Source: Ktedonobacter sp. SOSP1-85 (GTDB lineage: Bacteria > Chloroflexota > Ktedonobacteria > Ktedonobacterales > Ktedonobacteraceae). Taken from it: a DNA stretch of 64,000 bases. Location of the stretch: the NCBI RefSeq assembly GCF_016587415.1, contig NZ_BNJI01000001.1, positions 3,387,501-3,451,500 of the forward strand, written 5' to 3'. The notes below the pieces were generated by a model. It worked only from the letters and a program-made list of their open reading frames with translations. It had not been told where the DNA came from and did no database searches. The translations under genes and the position numbers were made by a program. This document shows, in pieces, positions 25,446 to 35,400 of the stretch (positions are counted from its first letter, which is position 1; the number at the start of each line of letters is the position of its first letter).

Positions 25446-25880
25446 CTAATCTATTGGGAATGGCGTATTCTCGCGCTTCACGCGCGATTTTCGCCACGCA
25501 TACTCACCCCATGCCAACGCATATGCCAGCGTCAGCCCTACCAGGTCTGTTGCCAGGTCGCGCCAGTCGTCCCGGGCCAGCCACCTGTGCTTAAAAAGGA
25601 GTTGTGCTGCTTCCTGGATTACTCCTACAAGAAGCAAGCAGAAATAGAAGAATGGCTTTTTGCGCAGTTTAGGGAATACATATATTGTGCCTAGCCCTAA
25701 CAAAAGAAAGAGGCTTATGTGTCCTATCACGTGCTCAGTGTCGTTAGCAAAGATCGTAAAGAGCACATGCCCAAAGGTGGCCCATTTCAAACCCAGCCAT
25801 TCTTCGGGAAAGATGATCCAGGCGACCAGGAGTAATAACGGCCATAGACGTGTCAACCTCTGGATATGTTCTCTCTGCAT
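25446..25880 (-). CDS. VanZ-like membrane protein
   Basis: A 144-residue protein with four hydrophobic helices. LLLLVAWIIFPEEW, TEHVIGHISLFLLLGLGTIY and VIQEAAQLLFKHRWLARDDWRDLATDLVGLTLAY match the VanZ-like pattern, in which the second helix holds a His and a later helix has E-x-x-Q and D-x-x-D-x-x-x-N/D-x-x-G. VanZ of enterococci gives low-level teicoplanin resistance, but most VanZ-like proteins have no known role. Single gene. Confidence 0.82.
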   Translation of the reverse strand: MQREHIQRLTRLWPLLLLVAWIIFPEEWLGLKWATFGHVLFTIFANDTEHVIGHISLFLLLGLGTIYVFPKLRKKPFFYFCLLLVGVIQEAAQLLFKHRWLARDDWRDLATDLVGLTLAYALAWGEYAWRKSRVKRENTPFPID

Positions 25881-25904
25881 TTCTCACCTTTCTCTATCTT
25901 AAGA

Positions 25905-25970
25905 TCTTATTCCGAAACCCAACGTCACTCTCATGACTAGCGCTTCGCGCTCAGGATTTCGGATAAGAAG
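25905..25970. repeat. Dispersed repeat family B, copy 2 (inverted)
   Basis: On the minus strand it reads CTTATCCGAAATCCTGAGCG through GCGCTAGTCATGAGAGTGAC to GGGTTTCGGAATAAG, matching copies at 49474-49559 and 50691-50789. Confidence 0.78.
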
Positions 25971-26091
25971 TAAGTAAATTTAGCATCTTTTGATAGAGCT
26001 TACACATTTATTTCAGGTGCATCAAGGACGCGCGAACACTTCACGCGGCACTTGAGACAATGAAGGTGTGGGAAATGATAGATGAGCGAAG

Positions 26092-26164
26092 TAGTGGCAA
26101 TGGGATTCGAACCCATAACCCCCGTCTTATAAGGACGATGCTCTCACCATTGAGCTATGCCACC
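26092..26164 (-). tRNA. tRNA with TAT anticodon, predicted Ile
   Basis: On the minus strand a 73-base cloverleaf forms: acceptor GGTGGCA/TGCCACT (G1-T72 wobble), D stem GCTC/GAGC, anticodon stem TCGTC/GACGG with loop CTTATAA, T stem ATGGG/CCCAT. The anticodon TAT reads AUA, normally decoded in bacteria by a lysidine-modified CAT tRNA, so a TAT gene is uncommon. CCA is not encoded. Confidence 0.85.
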
Positions 26165-26454
26165 AGGAAGCGCAGAAACTGAATATATCGCTATGTTATA
26201 TTCAGCCGCAAAGCTAATAGTATGTATTTTTTCGATGTGTTGAGTGAAATGGTGCTTTGTTACTGCTTTTATTAATTGACAAATTAACATTACTTTTGCG
26301 CTTTGTCAAGGTTATTTTCGAATTTTATTGGTTAAAGGAAATACAAAAATCTCTAATGGGTGGAAGGGGATAAAAAAGTAGAGAGTAGCCGCGTACGCCT
26401 GTAGCGGCTATACTGTGCTATATGGGGCGATGAATAAAGAGAGGTTGTATCTTC
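26165..26454. other. AT-rich intergenic region
   Basis: This separates the minus-strand tRNA and the TMEM175 gene. It is AT-rich (26210-26360) and must hold promoters for both. No gene or hairpin was recognised. Confidence 0.5.
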
Positions 26455-27025
26455 ATGGATGAGAAGAAGGAAACATCGAGGGTCGAAGCCTTTAGCGATG
26501 GCGTGTTTGCTATCGCTATTACATTGCTAATTTTGGATGTAACGTCTGCGTTTAGTGACGCATCAAAGCTTGAGCTCTTTGGCTTGCTTCAGCAGCAATG
26601 GACGGTGCTGCTGGCCTTTTTGCTGAGTTTCGCTACCATCGGTATTATGTGGCTAAATCACCATAGACTATTTACGCTGATCGTGCGTGCCGATCATACC
26701 TTGCTGGTGCTCAATATCCTCTTGCTGCTGGCCGCGACCGTGGTACCCTTCCCCACGGCTTTACTGGGCCGATATGGCGCGGATATGGTGAATGGCGTGG
26801 ATGTGAAGAATAATGGAGCCAACTTTTGGCTGGCGACGATTTTGTATAATGGTGTATTTCTCTTTGTGGCGGTTGTCTATAACTTCCTCTGGCGTTATGC
26901 GACGCATAAGCGACGCTTGCTGAGCAGGGATGTGGATATGGAGGCAGTCAGGCGTATTAATCGACAATATCTGTTGGGGCCGCTCTTTTATGCCATTGCC
27001 TTCGCTCTGACTTTCTTGAGTCCCT

Positions 27026-28529
27026 GGCTTAGCCCTGACACTTACACACAAGTTTTGGCGTGCTGAAAAGAAAAGCGTGAAAAAGCCAAGGAGGAAGGCT
27101 CATGGAACAAGAACCTTTGCAGCATGCCGACGAATGGGCCGCCCAGACCTTCGGAGCAGCAGAATTGGGGGATCCACGACGCACAGATCGTTTGCTCAAG
27201 GTCTCCAGCGCGTTGGCAACAACCCCATCGGGTTCCTTGCCTCATGCGTTGCAGACCTGGGGCGAAACGCAGGGGGCCTATCGCCTGCTGAATCTGGACG
27301 CCATCACCTATCAGGATATCCTGGCTCCCCACTGGAGCCAGGTCTACGGCGAGGCAACCCAACACTTTTGCACCCTGCTGCTGGCAGACACGACCGAGTT
27401 TGACTTTTCGACCCATCATGCACTCAAAGGACGAGGGCCGATGGGCAACAGCAAAAAAGATATTGGCTTCAGTTTACACACCGTGCTTGCAATGAATCCG
27501 CACAACCAGCAGATCTTAGGATGTATGACGCTCTCACCCTTCATTCGTCAGCTTGCTCCCGTTGGGGAAACCAAGGCGGAGCGCAAAAAGAGAGAGCGAG
27601 AATCCCACGTCTGGGAAGAGAGCGTGCGGCAGATCGGGCGAGTGCCTGAGCATCATCAATGGGTCTATGTAAGCGATAGCGGCAGCGATGTCTACACGTT
27701 TTGGCAGACGTGTGAGGATCTAGAGTATGATTTTGTGTTGCGAGTGGCCCAGGATCGTAACGTGGAGATTTCCCAAGGGGATGCGCAAGCAAGGCTCGAC
27801 GAAGGGCATCTCAAGGCCCTGGCTCGTGCCCTCCCTGGCGTAGATGCCCATCTGGTGCACATTCCTGCCCAGCATGCTCAGCCCAAGCGAGAAGCACTCT
27901 TACAGATGAATTTTCAAAAGGTGCGAGTCCAGCCACCTGTGAACGGAGCCTGTTTGCGCAAAACGGAGATTGTCGCCTGGGTCGTCCGGGTTTGGGAACC
28001 GTCCCCACCCGAAGGGCAAGAACCGTTAGAATGGATCGTGTTGACCACGCTGCCGATCACTTGCCCAAGCGAGGCATGGGAGGTGGTGCAATGGTATGGC
28101 TGGCGTTGGCTACTGGAGGACTTCCACAAGGCACTCAAAACTGGCTGTCGGATGGAGCAGCACAATCTGCAAAGCATGCAGGCCCAATGGAACCTGTTAG
28201 CCATCCTCACTCCCATTGCCTTGCGCCTGTTGCTGATACGACAAGCGGCACAGCAAGCCACCGAGATCCCTGCGGGGAATGTGGTTTCTCAAGAGGCTAT
28301 CCAGGCCGTGATCTTGTTGGATCACCGTCACCGCAACATTGTGACGGCCGAGCACTTGTGGCGCGCGATTGCCCGTCTGGGAGGTTACCTCGACCGGAAG
28401 AGTGATGGACCACCAGGATGGCAGACCTTATGGAAAGGATGGATGCGGGTCATGGACGTCTTGGAGGGCGTTCATCTCGCCGCTCGTCTCCATCCTTCAT
28501 GATTTGTGTGTAAGTGTCAGGGCTTAGCC
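27026..28529. mobile_element. IS50-group IS4-family insertion sequence with 9-bp target duplication
   Basis: The element spans 27035-28520 (1486 bp). Its ends begin CTGACACTTACACACAA, identical in both orientations for 17 bases, and match the IS50 outer end (CTGACTCTTATACACAAGT) at 17 of 19 positions on the left. The target repeat GGCTTAGCC is at 27026-27034 and 28521-28529. A 9-bp duplication is standard for IS50-group elements. The single transposase gene is intact, and the perfect duplication points to recent insertion. Confidence 0.95.
27102..28502 (+). CDS. IS4-family (IS50/Tn5-like) transposase
   Basis: A 466-residue DDE transposase. The N-terminal DNA-binding domain reads EWAAQTFGAAELGDPRRTDR, as in Tn5 transposase. 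LLLADTTEFDF carries the first catalytic Asp, VYVSDSGSDVY the second, and YGWRWLLEDFHKALKTGC the YREK-like region with the catalytic Glu. AAGGAGGAAGG precedes the ATG. No inactivating mutation is visible. Confidence 0.95.
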   Translation: MEQEPLQHADEWAAQTFGAAELGDPRRTDRLLKVSSALATTPSGSLPHALQTWGETQGAYRLLNLDAITYQDILAPHWSQVYGEATQHFCTLLLADTTEFDFSTHHALKGRGPMGNSKKDIGFSLHTVLAMNPHNQQILGCMTLSPFIRQLAPVGETKAERKKRERESHVWEESVRQIGRVPEHHQWVYVSDSGSDVYTFWQTCEDLEYDFVLRVAQDRNVEISQGDAQARLDEGHLKALARALPGVDAHLVHIPAQHAQPKREALLQMNFQKVRVQPPVNGACLRKTEIVAWVVRVWEPSPPEGQEPLEWIVLTTLPITCPSEAWEVVQWYGWRWLLEDFHKALKTGCRMEQHNLQSMQAQWNLLAILTPIALRLLLIRQAAQQATEIPAGNVVSQEAIQAVILLDHRHRNIVTAEHLWRAIARLGGYLDRKSDGPPGWQTLWKGWMRVMDVLEGVHLAARLHPS

Positions 28530-28600
28530 TGGCGGTGAATATCTTACTAGCGATCTTCTTTCTACTGCCAGGGATCGCCCTTTCGACAAGCCAGAAGCCA

Positions 28601-28666
28601 GAATAAACGATAGTGGAGGGTGTGGTCAGCCCATGACCTGACCACACCCTCCACTATCGTTTATTC
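28601..28666. terminator. 29-bp hairpin between TMEM175 remnant and copZ
   Basis: Perfect arms 28601-28629 and 28638-28666. The left arm includes the TMEM175 stop codon and the right arm ends at the copZ stop, so it serves convergent transcripts. Confidence 0.85.
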
Positions 28667-28882
28667 TTATTGTACGCTGGCGACGGTGTAGCCTGCATCG
28701 TCGAGGGAGGCCTCGATCTTCTCCATGGAGACCTGCTCAGGCTGGTAGCCAAAGGAGACGGTTTTCGTGGGGAGGCTGACGTTGACGTCTTCGACGCCAT
28801 CCAGTCCGGTGAGGGCCTTGTTGATGGCATTGACGCAATGCTCGCAGCTCATGTCTGGCACAGAAAGCGTAATTTCCTTCAT
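28667..28882 (-). CDS. copZ: Copper chaperone, HMA domain (CopZ-like)
   Basis: A 71-residue ferredoxin-like metallochaperone. It has the metal site MSCEHC (residues 11-16) and the usual VNVSLPTKTVSF strand. It carries Cu(I) to the CopA ATPase encoded close by. It follows csoR by about 40 bases on the same strand; GAGGAGAA-type purines precede the ATG. Confidence 0.93.
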   Translation of the reverse strand: MKEITLSVPDMSCEHCVNAINKALTGLDGVEDVNVSLPTKTVSFGYQPEQVSMEKIEASLDDAGYTVASVQ

Positions 28883-28920
28883 GCTGTTCTCCTCTATCTT
28901 TAATGCGGAATAAGATGGAT

Positions 28921-29187
28921 TTATTTATTGCCGGCGACGTTGTAGAGTTGGAGCAGCTCATCAATAACCGCCTCTTCACGTCCCTCCTTGATGCCCTCCA
29001 CAACGCATGATTCCAGGTGTCCGCTGAGAATTAATTGCTCAAGCTTCTCAATGGCCTTGCGGACAGCATGTGTCTGACGCAGCACATCGACACAGTATTT
29101 GTCTTCTTCGACCATCTTGCGAATACCCGCGACATGACCTTCAATGTAATTGAGTCGCTTCAGGACATCTTGCTTTTCGGCTTTCAT
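28921..29187 (-). CDS. csoR: CsoR-family copper-sensing repressor
   Basis: The 88-residue all-helical repressor has the CsoR pattern: RLNYIEGHVAGIRKMVEEDKY, then YCVDVLRQTHAVRKA and GHLESCVVEGI. The Cu(I) ligands are the Cys in YC, and the His and Cys in HLESC. Cu(I) binding releases DNA. Two CsoR-type operators flank the divergent region, at 29264-29290 upstream of this gene and 29594-29631 upstream of copA. Confidence 0.93.
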   Translation of the reverse strand: MKAEKQDVLKRLNYIEGHVAGIRKMVEEDKYCVDVLRQTHAVRKAIEKLEQLILSGHLESCVVEGIKEGREEAVIDELLQLYNVAGNK

Positions 29188-29263
29188 TCCTCTTCTCCTG
29201 CTTCTTCATCTCAGCAACACGACTGGTCACCTTAGCCGCCGGCCTGCTTGATCTGTTTTGCCT

Positions 29264-29290
29264 ATACCCCATACCGGGGGGACGGGGTAT
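29264..29290. promoter_or_regulatory. CsoR-type operator upstream of csoR-copZ
   Basis: ATACCCC and GGGGTAT flank a GC-rich centre with a G tract, the pattern of CsoR boxes. Confidence 0.75.
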
Positions 29291-29339
29291 ATTATAGCAT
29301 GTGTTGTCGATGTCTACAAGTTAGGTCGGTAAAATTTTT

Positions 29340-29506
29340 GGTAGGGACCAGCTTCAGCGCGTCCGAATGCCATTTATGGCAGTGCGGCGCTAGCCTTTTA
29401 TTGCCGGTGAAAAGCGACCTTATACATGACATGACACATGGATGCACTTCAGGCTCCGCCCACAGGCGATTAATCGCCTTCGGACGCGCTGAAGCTGGTC
29501 CCTACC
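29340..29506. repeat. MITE-like palindromic element, family A copy 1
   Basis: A 167-bp element with perfect 28-base terminal inverted repeats beginning GGTAGGGACCAGCTTCAGCG. Inside are two small hairpins (GCCATTTATGGC and GGCGATTAATCGCC). It carries no ORF. Related copies lie at 35599-35768 and 39542-39712. Confidence 0.85.
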
Positions 29507-29593
29507 GAGTGGGGAGCGTCTCCTCCAGTTTGTATTGAATGCGTGAAAACATGAATTGTACCCTCCGGGTGAGGGTTGACTTCTCTCCTTTTG

Positions 29594-29631
29594 TGGGGTA
29601 TAGTGTCTGCTATACCCCTACCGGGGGGGTA
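29594..29631. promoter_or_regulatory. CsoR-type operator upstream of copA
   Basis: GGGGTATAG and CTATACCCC form one dyad (29595-29618), and ATACCCCTACCGGGGGGGTA (29612-29631) a second, overlapping one with a G tract like that at 29264-29290. Confidence 0.75.
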
Positions 29632-29672
29632 CGGATAGTAATCTATACCCTGACAGTAATTCGTATGCTATA

Positions 29673-29770
29673 TGTAGGGGCGGAGCTTGCTCAGCCTCCG
29701 AGCGCAGTGATCTCTCCGCGCCGGGATATCGGCCTAGGGGCCTCGGAGTCCATGCAAGCATGGACCCTAT
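29673..29770. repeat. Palindromic repeat, family D copy 1
   Basis: It is about 98 bp and shares its middle (CTCCGAGCG, GATATCGGCCT, GGGCCTCGGAG) and right end (TCCATGCAAGCATGGACCCTA) with the 100-bp element at 41191-41290. Its left end has diverged. It lies between the CsoR operator and copA. Confidence 0.65.
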
Positions 29771-29824
29771 GATATTATAAATTTGATGTGATTTGATTCG
29801 TTTGTCAGAACGAGGTTCGTTCTT

Positions 29825-32239
29825 ATGAATATGAAAATGCAGACGCCGCCTGAGAACCCCTCTCAGGCGACATATATACCCGAGCAGCTCTCCTTCGCGG
29901 TGGAGGGAATGACCTGTACCTCTTGCGCGATACGTATAGAGAAGGGCTTGAAGAAGTTGCCAGGGGTGCATACGGCCAATGTGAATCTGGCGTCTGAGCA
30001 GGCAACGGTGGTCTATGATCCCACGCAGGCGCAGCCGGAGCAGATGGTGCAAAAGGTAGATGCCCTGGGCTATAAGGCCATTCCTCGCGCCGATGTGGTG
30101 GTTCGTCCAGCAGACGAGGAGGAGCAAGAGGAGGAGGGCGAGGCCCTCGATCCCCTGCAGCTCATTGTCCAGCGCCAGGAGGAGCAGAGCGCGCGCCACC
30201 GCGCCGAGCTTGAGCGCAAACGCAGCCTGCTCATTGTGGGCGTTATCCTGAGCGCTATTGTGGTCTTCTTCAACATGTTCTTTATGGGTGCTAGCATGCC
30301 CGGCATGGGCAATATGAATACCATGCTGCTGGCGTTTACCGCGCCAGTCTGGGGCCTGGTTGGCTGGGAGTTCCACCGCAACGCGCTGAAGAATCTACGC
30401 CATCTGAGCGCCACGATGGATACCCTGATCTCCTTTGGCTCGACGGCAGCCTTTGCTCTCAGTATCGCAATCACCTTTAATCCCTCGCTGGGAACTATGA
30501 CCTTTTACGATACGACCGCGTTGATCATTACTCTGATCTACCTGGGTAAATATCTGGAGGCACGTGCGCGCCTACGCACAAATGATGCTCTGAAGAAGCT
30601 GATTGGCTTACAGGCTCACGTGGCCCACGTTGTGCGCAAGGGCCAGGAGATGGATATTCCCGTGGCGCGGGTCCGCGTGGGCGATATCCTGCGCGTGCGC
30701 CCTGGTGAGAAGATCCCCGTGGATGGCGAGGTTTTGGGGGGCCAATCCTCTGTCGATGAGTCGATGCTGACCGGCGAGAGCCTGCCTGTCGAGAAGGCTG
30801 AGGGCGACACGGTCATTGGCGCAACCCTTAACCAGCAGGGTCTGTTGCAGGTCCGGGCGACCAGGGTGGGCGCCGATACCATGCTGGCCCAGATCGTACG
30901 TATGGTAGAGCAGGCCCAGGGGTCAAAGGCACCGATCCAGCGCCTGGCCGATACTGTCTCGGGTATCTTTGTTCCAGCGGTGCTCGTAGTTGGCCTGCTC
31001 ACCTTCGTTGGCTGGTTGATCTATGGCAACCTCTTCTCTCTGCCCCCCATGATGATGCCGATGTATATGGGCGGCCACCTGATGAACATGCTCATGCATA
31101 TGGACCCTACAGTCAACGCCCTGGTAACGGCGATCACGGTCATCGTGGTGGCTTGCCCCTGTGCGCTGGGTCTGGCGACCCCGACGGCGATTATGGTTGG
31201 AACGGGCAAGGGTGCCGAGCAGGGTATTCTCATCCGAGGCGGTGAGAGCCTGGAGCGCATTCAGGCCATCGGGGCCGTCATGCTCGACAAGACTGGTACC
31301 GTTACGCGAGGCAAGCCTGAATTGACGGATGTATTAGTTTTGGATGAGACTCTGGACGAGGAGACGCTGCTACGGCTGGTCGCGCAGTCCGAGCAAGGGT
31401 CAGAGCATCAACTGGCGGCGGCCATCGTCGAGGGCGCGAAGGCGCGAGGTCTCGCCCTGGTACACTATCCCACGCGCTTCGTCGCGCTTCCAGGACGGGG
31501 CGTCGAGGCCCTGGTTGAGGGGCGTGAGTTGCTAATTGGGAATCGGCGCCTTATTCAGGAGCGTGGAATCGCCTTTGACGCGCTACTGTCACAACTTGAA
31601 TCTCTGGAGCAGGCGGGCAAGACAGCAATGCTGATCAGTGTGGATGGCAATCTGGCGGGTCTGGTCGCCGTCGCGGATACGGTCAAGGAGAGTTCGGCTG
31701 CGGCCATTTCAGACCTGAAGCAGCGCGGCCTGGCGGTCTGGATGATTACTGGTGATAACGAACGCACGGCCCGGGCCATTGCCGAGCAGGTGGGCATCGA
31801 TGCCGAGCATGTACTGGCCGATGTTCTGCCCGAGGAGAAGGCCAGGCAGGTCAAGAGCCTGCAAGACCTGGGCATGGTCGTGGCCTTTGTGGGTGATGGC
31901 ATTAATGACGCGCCTGCACTGGTGCAGGCCGATGCCGGCATCGCCATGGGGACCGGAACCGATATCGCTATGGAGGCGGCGGATATTACTCTCGTGAAGG
32001 GCAATCTACAAAGCGTGGTGAGCGCGCTGGAGCTTTCGCGGGCCACAATGCGTACAATTAAGCAGAACCTCTTCTGGGCCTTCGCCTACAATGTGCTCTT
32101 GATTCCTACGGCCATTCTCTCGCCGCTGATCCCCTTCCTACAGACCCAGGCCCCTATCTTTGCCGCCGGAGCAATGGCGCTCTCTTCTGTCACAGTAGTG
32201 ACAAACTCTCTGCGCTTGCGCGGCTTCCGTGTTAAATAA
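29825..32239 (+). CDS. copA: Copper-exporting P1B-type ATPase CopA
   Basis: An 804-residue membrane pump for Cu(I). Domains in order: one N-terminal HMA domain with GMTCTSC (about residues 24-90), an acidic linker, helices, the actuator motif TGES (in [11 protein letters not shown]), the ion site CPC in [15 protein letters not shown], the phosphorylation site DKTGT, the HP motif in EHQLA, and [10 protein letters not shown]. It is divergent from csoR-copZ and surely derepressed by copper. Unusually, the loop before the CPC helix is rich in Met and His ([18 protein letters not shown]), a possible extracellular copper-binding patch. Confidence 0.96.
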   Translation: MNMKMQTPPENPSQATYIPEQLSFAVEGMTCTSCAIRIEKGLKKLPGVHTANVNLASEQATVVYDPTQAQPEQMVQKVDALGYKAIPRADVVVRPADEEEQEEEGEALDPLQLIVQRQEEQSARHRAELERKRSLLIVGVILSAIVVFFNMFFMGASMPGMGNMNTMLLAFTAPVWGLVGWEFHRNALKNLRHLSATMDTLISFGSTAAFALSIAITFNPSLGTMTFYDTTALIITLIYLGKYLEARARLRTNDALKKLIGLQAHVAHVVRKGQEMDIPVARVRVGDILRVRPGEKIPVDGEVLGGQSSVDESMLTGESLPVEKAEGDTVIGATLNQQGLLQVRATRVGADTMLAQIVRMVEQAQGSKAPIQRLADTVSGIFVPAVLVVGLLTFVGWLIYGNLFSLPPMMMPMYMGGHLMNMLMHMDPTVNALVTAITVIVVACPCALGLATPTAIMVGTGKGAEQGILIRGGESLERIQAIGAVMLDKTGTVTRGKPELTDVLVLDETLDEETLLRLVAQSEQGSEHQLAAAIVEGAKARGLALVHYPTRFVALPGRGVEALVEGRELLIGNRRLIQERGIAFDALLSQLESLEQAGKTAMLISVDGNLAGLVAVADTVKESSAAAISDLKQRGLAVWMITGDNERTARAIAEQVGIDAEHVLADVLPEEKARQVKSLQDLGMVVAFVGDGINDAPALVQADAGIAMGTGTDIAMEAADITLVKGNLQSVVSALELSRATMRTIKQNLFWAFAYNVLLIPTAILSPLIPFLQTQAPIFAAGAMALSSVTVVTNSLRLRGFRVK

Positions 32240-32261
32240 TGGGTAGGGTTTCACCTTACCC

Positions 32262-32286
32262 GGGCGAGCGCCGCAGGCGCTCGCCC
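32262..32286 (+). terminator. GC-rich hairpin after copA
   Basis: GGGCGAGCGCC and GGCGCTCGCCC flank the 3-base loop GCA. A weaker hairpin (GGGTAGGG/CCTTACCC) precedes it. Confidence 0.8.
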
Positions 32287-32433
32287 CGTAGACATAAGAT
32301 GTACCACTAGATTATGTTATAATCTGGCGGTACATTTGTATTTCTTTTCCGCTTTTGCCCCGCTGAGCAAGAAAAGCAAATTGGGAGAGTTTGATCGTCT
32401 GTGCCGTTTGTTGGGAAGGCTGGCTGACCTGCA

Positions 32434-35400
32434 ATGCTCATTACGCGTATTGAGTTAGAGAATATCAAGAGCTACCGTCATTTTAGCGTAGATTTTCGCC
32501 GTGGGACGACGGCCATTAGTGGCGAAAACGGGGCCGGCAAGACCACTCTGGTTGAGGCTATTGGTTTCGCCCTTTTTGATTCCCTTCCCTACAGCCAGGC
32601 GCGTTTCGTGCGCGAGGGCGAGAAGTGGGGCCGGGTACTTGTCCATCTGCTGGGCGGAGATGAGCGTCCGTATGTCGTGGAGCGTCGCTGTGGCTCCGGC
32701 TCGCGCTGGCTGATTCACGATGAAGAGGCCAATATGCGCATCGAGCAGGGCGCCGATGTACTGGATAAACTACATGAGCTCTTCGGCATTGATCGCGAAC
32801 GTCCGCTCGATTCGCTCTTCCGCGATGCCCTGGGCGTCCCCCAGGGAACCTTTACCTCCATCTTTCTTGAGGCAGCGAGTAAGCGCAAGCAGACCTTTGA
32901 TGCGCTGCTCCAGATTGAAGATTACAAGGCCGCCGCCGAGTATCTGTTGGATTCGCAGAAAGATTACCGCGAACAGATGCAGCAGCGTCAGAGCCGCATC
33001 GATCAGCTTGAGTATGAGACGCGCGAGCTTGAGCAGTGGCGTGAGCAGTTGAAGCAGTCTCGCCAGGAGGACGCGCAGCAGAAGGTGCGTAATGCCGAGC
33101 TTACAACAACATTGGCACAACTGGAGAAGCGCGAGCAGGAGCTGAATGCGCAATATAACCAGCTCCAGGATCTACGCCGCTCTTCCGAGGCGCGTGCCAG
33201 CCAGTATGATTCTGCCCGTAGCATCCTGGCAAACTATCAGCAAGCTCTGGCCCAGGCCCAGGCCGCCGAACAGATCGCCCGCGAGACAGAGAAGGGTTAT
33301 CAGCAGTATCTCCAGGCTGAGAGAGCGCTTGAGCAACTGCGCCAGCAGGAGCAGCAGCGCAATCGCTTGCTCAAGGAGCAGGCACGTCTGGGTAATAAAC
33401 ACGCTTCGATTGAGATGAAGGCGAAGGGGCTGCATGCGCGTTTGCAGGAGGTAGAGCAGGCATGCCTGCGTATCGAGGCGCTCCAGCCAGATGTACAGCG
33501 CCAGCAAGAGTTGGAGGAGCGACGCGATGAGCTACTTCAGAACGTCAAGCTCTATAAGTCCATCTGCGAAGAGGGGAAGAACCAGCGTGAACGCCTGGAG
33601 AGCACGAAGAAGACTGGCGGTGTGCTGGAGCAACGTATCGCGGCGATTGAACCATTGGTAGAGCTGGCGCAACGCCTGCCAGAGCTTGACCTGGCGCGCT
33701 CGCGCTTGCAAGTACAGAGCGTCGAGCGCAAGAACAAGTTCCAGCAACTAAATGAGAAGCGGCGCGCCTTGCATGAGCGACGCGATCAGCATGCGCCCCT
33801 GCTCACCAAACTCCAAAAGGCCGAGCGCAATGTCCAGCTTATCGACGAGAATCGTGCTGAAGCGGAAGAGATGCCTGCGCTTCAGGAGCGCTTGAACGAA
33901 ATCAACGCCCGCCTTCATCGCCTGGATGGCAACATCGAGGCCTATAGTGATTCCCTCAAGCAGTCGGCGGGCGGACAGTGCCCCCTCTTGCGCGAACCCT
34001 GCCTCAATATCAAGAATCGGGGTATGGTCAGCCTGGAATCCTATTTCGAGAACCTGCTCGTCGAGGAGCGTGCACAGCGGCAGCAGGTCCTCACTGAGCG
34101 CAAGGACGTTGAGACTCGCATCGAGCAGATCAAAAAATATGCCGATGCTCTGGGCAAATATAGCCTCTATGTCGAGAAGCGCGATGATCTCAAGCGGCAG
34201 ATGCAGCAGCTAGAGAGGGAAATGGAGCAGCTTGAGGAGGCATGTGCTGAACTAGAAGTCCAGCTTGAGATGCTCAAAGAGCATGATAGTCGGGTGCGTG
34301 AAAACGAAGAACAGTATAAAGAGAGTAAACTGGCAAGCGAGAAGGTCGCCACCCTGCCAGGGCTGCGCGATCAGCTCCAGCAAAACGAGCAGCTCATCAC
34401 GCAGTACGAGGCCGATATCCAGACGATGCGCGAACGCGCCAACCAGTTGCGCGATAGTGAGCCGCGTCTACAGCAGGTCAACGAGCAATTGATTACCCTC
34501 AACGATCCACGCGCGCAACTGCGTGAGCAGCGAAACATCGTCGCCCAGGCTGCCCAGTTTCAGAAGGAAGTGGCCGAGGCGGAGCAGGAGCTTGCGGAAC
34601 TAAACACCCAACTCGCCGCCCTGTATGAACAGCTCGCGGCCTACTATGAGCTTGATGAGAGCATCAAGGGACAGGAGGAGCTACGCCAGCGCTCCCAGGG
34701 TGCGCATCAGAACTACCTCAAGCACATCGAGCAGGCGCGAACCTTGCCTGAGCGCGAGCGTGTCTGCCGCCAGCAGGAGCAGGAGACCGAGCAGGCCCAC
34801 CAGCATATGCGCGAGGCCGAGCAGGCATACATGCAGGCCCGAGCCACCTTCAATGAGCAGGAGCTTGACGAGGTGCGCCGACAACGACGCGACCTGCACG
34901 GCGAGATTAGCAGCCTTGCGGAGAAGATGCAGCAGATCCAACGTGCCATCAACGAGTCTGAGCAGCGTATCCAGAACGCTGAGCAGCAGTTGCACGAGCT
35001 GGAGGAGGTGCGTCAGGAGTACCGCGAGCTGGAAGACCTGCACACCATGATGGAATACTTCCGCAAGGTGATCAAGGAGGCCGCGCCCTACGTTCTCAAG
35101 GCCATGCTCAACGATATCTCGGCCGAGGCAAATCGTATCTTCGGCGAGATCATGGGTGACCGCAGCGCCCAGCTCTCCTGGCAGAACGATTACGAGGTGG
35201 TGCTACGCCGTCAGGGCGTTTCTCGTACCTTCGCACAGTTGAGCGGTGGCGAGCAGATGAGCGCCGCCCTTGCTGTGCGCCTGGCCCTGCTCAAGAAGCT
35301 CTCGACACTCAATCTCGCGTTCTTCGATGAGCCAACGCAGAACATGGACGAGCTACGCCGCATGAACCTTGCCGAGCAGATCCGCCGTGTCCGTGGCTTT

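Larger units (their letters stand above)
26455..28606 (+). pseudogene. TMEM175-family (DUF1211) potassium channel gene split by an IS element
   Basis: The 5' part (26455-27034) encodes about 193 residues with the family motif RVEAFSDGVFAIAITLLIL and the second-helix segment IGIMWLNHHRLFTLI. Bacterial TMEM175 proteins are tetrameric potassium-selective channels with six helices. At FLSPWLS the reading frame enters an IS50-group element and ends as a false tail (SPDTYTQVLAC). Removing the element and one 9-base duplication joins the frame to LAVNILLAIFFLLPGIALST and a stop at 28606. The loss affects only the last helix, so a shortened protein is still made but may not work. Confidence 0.88.
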
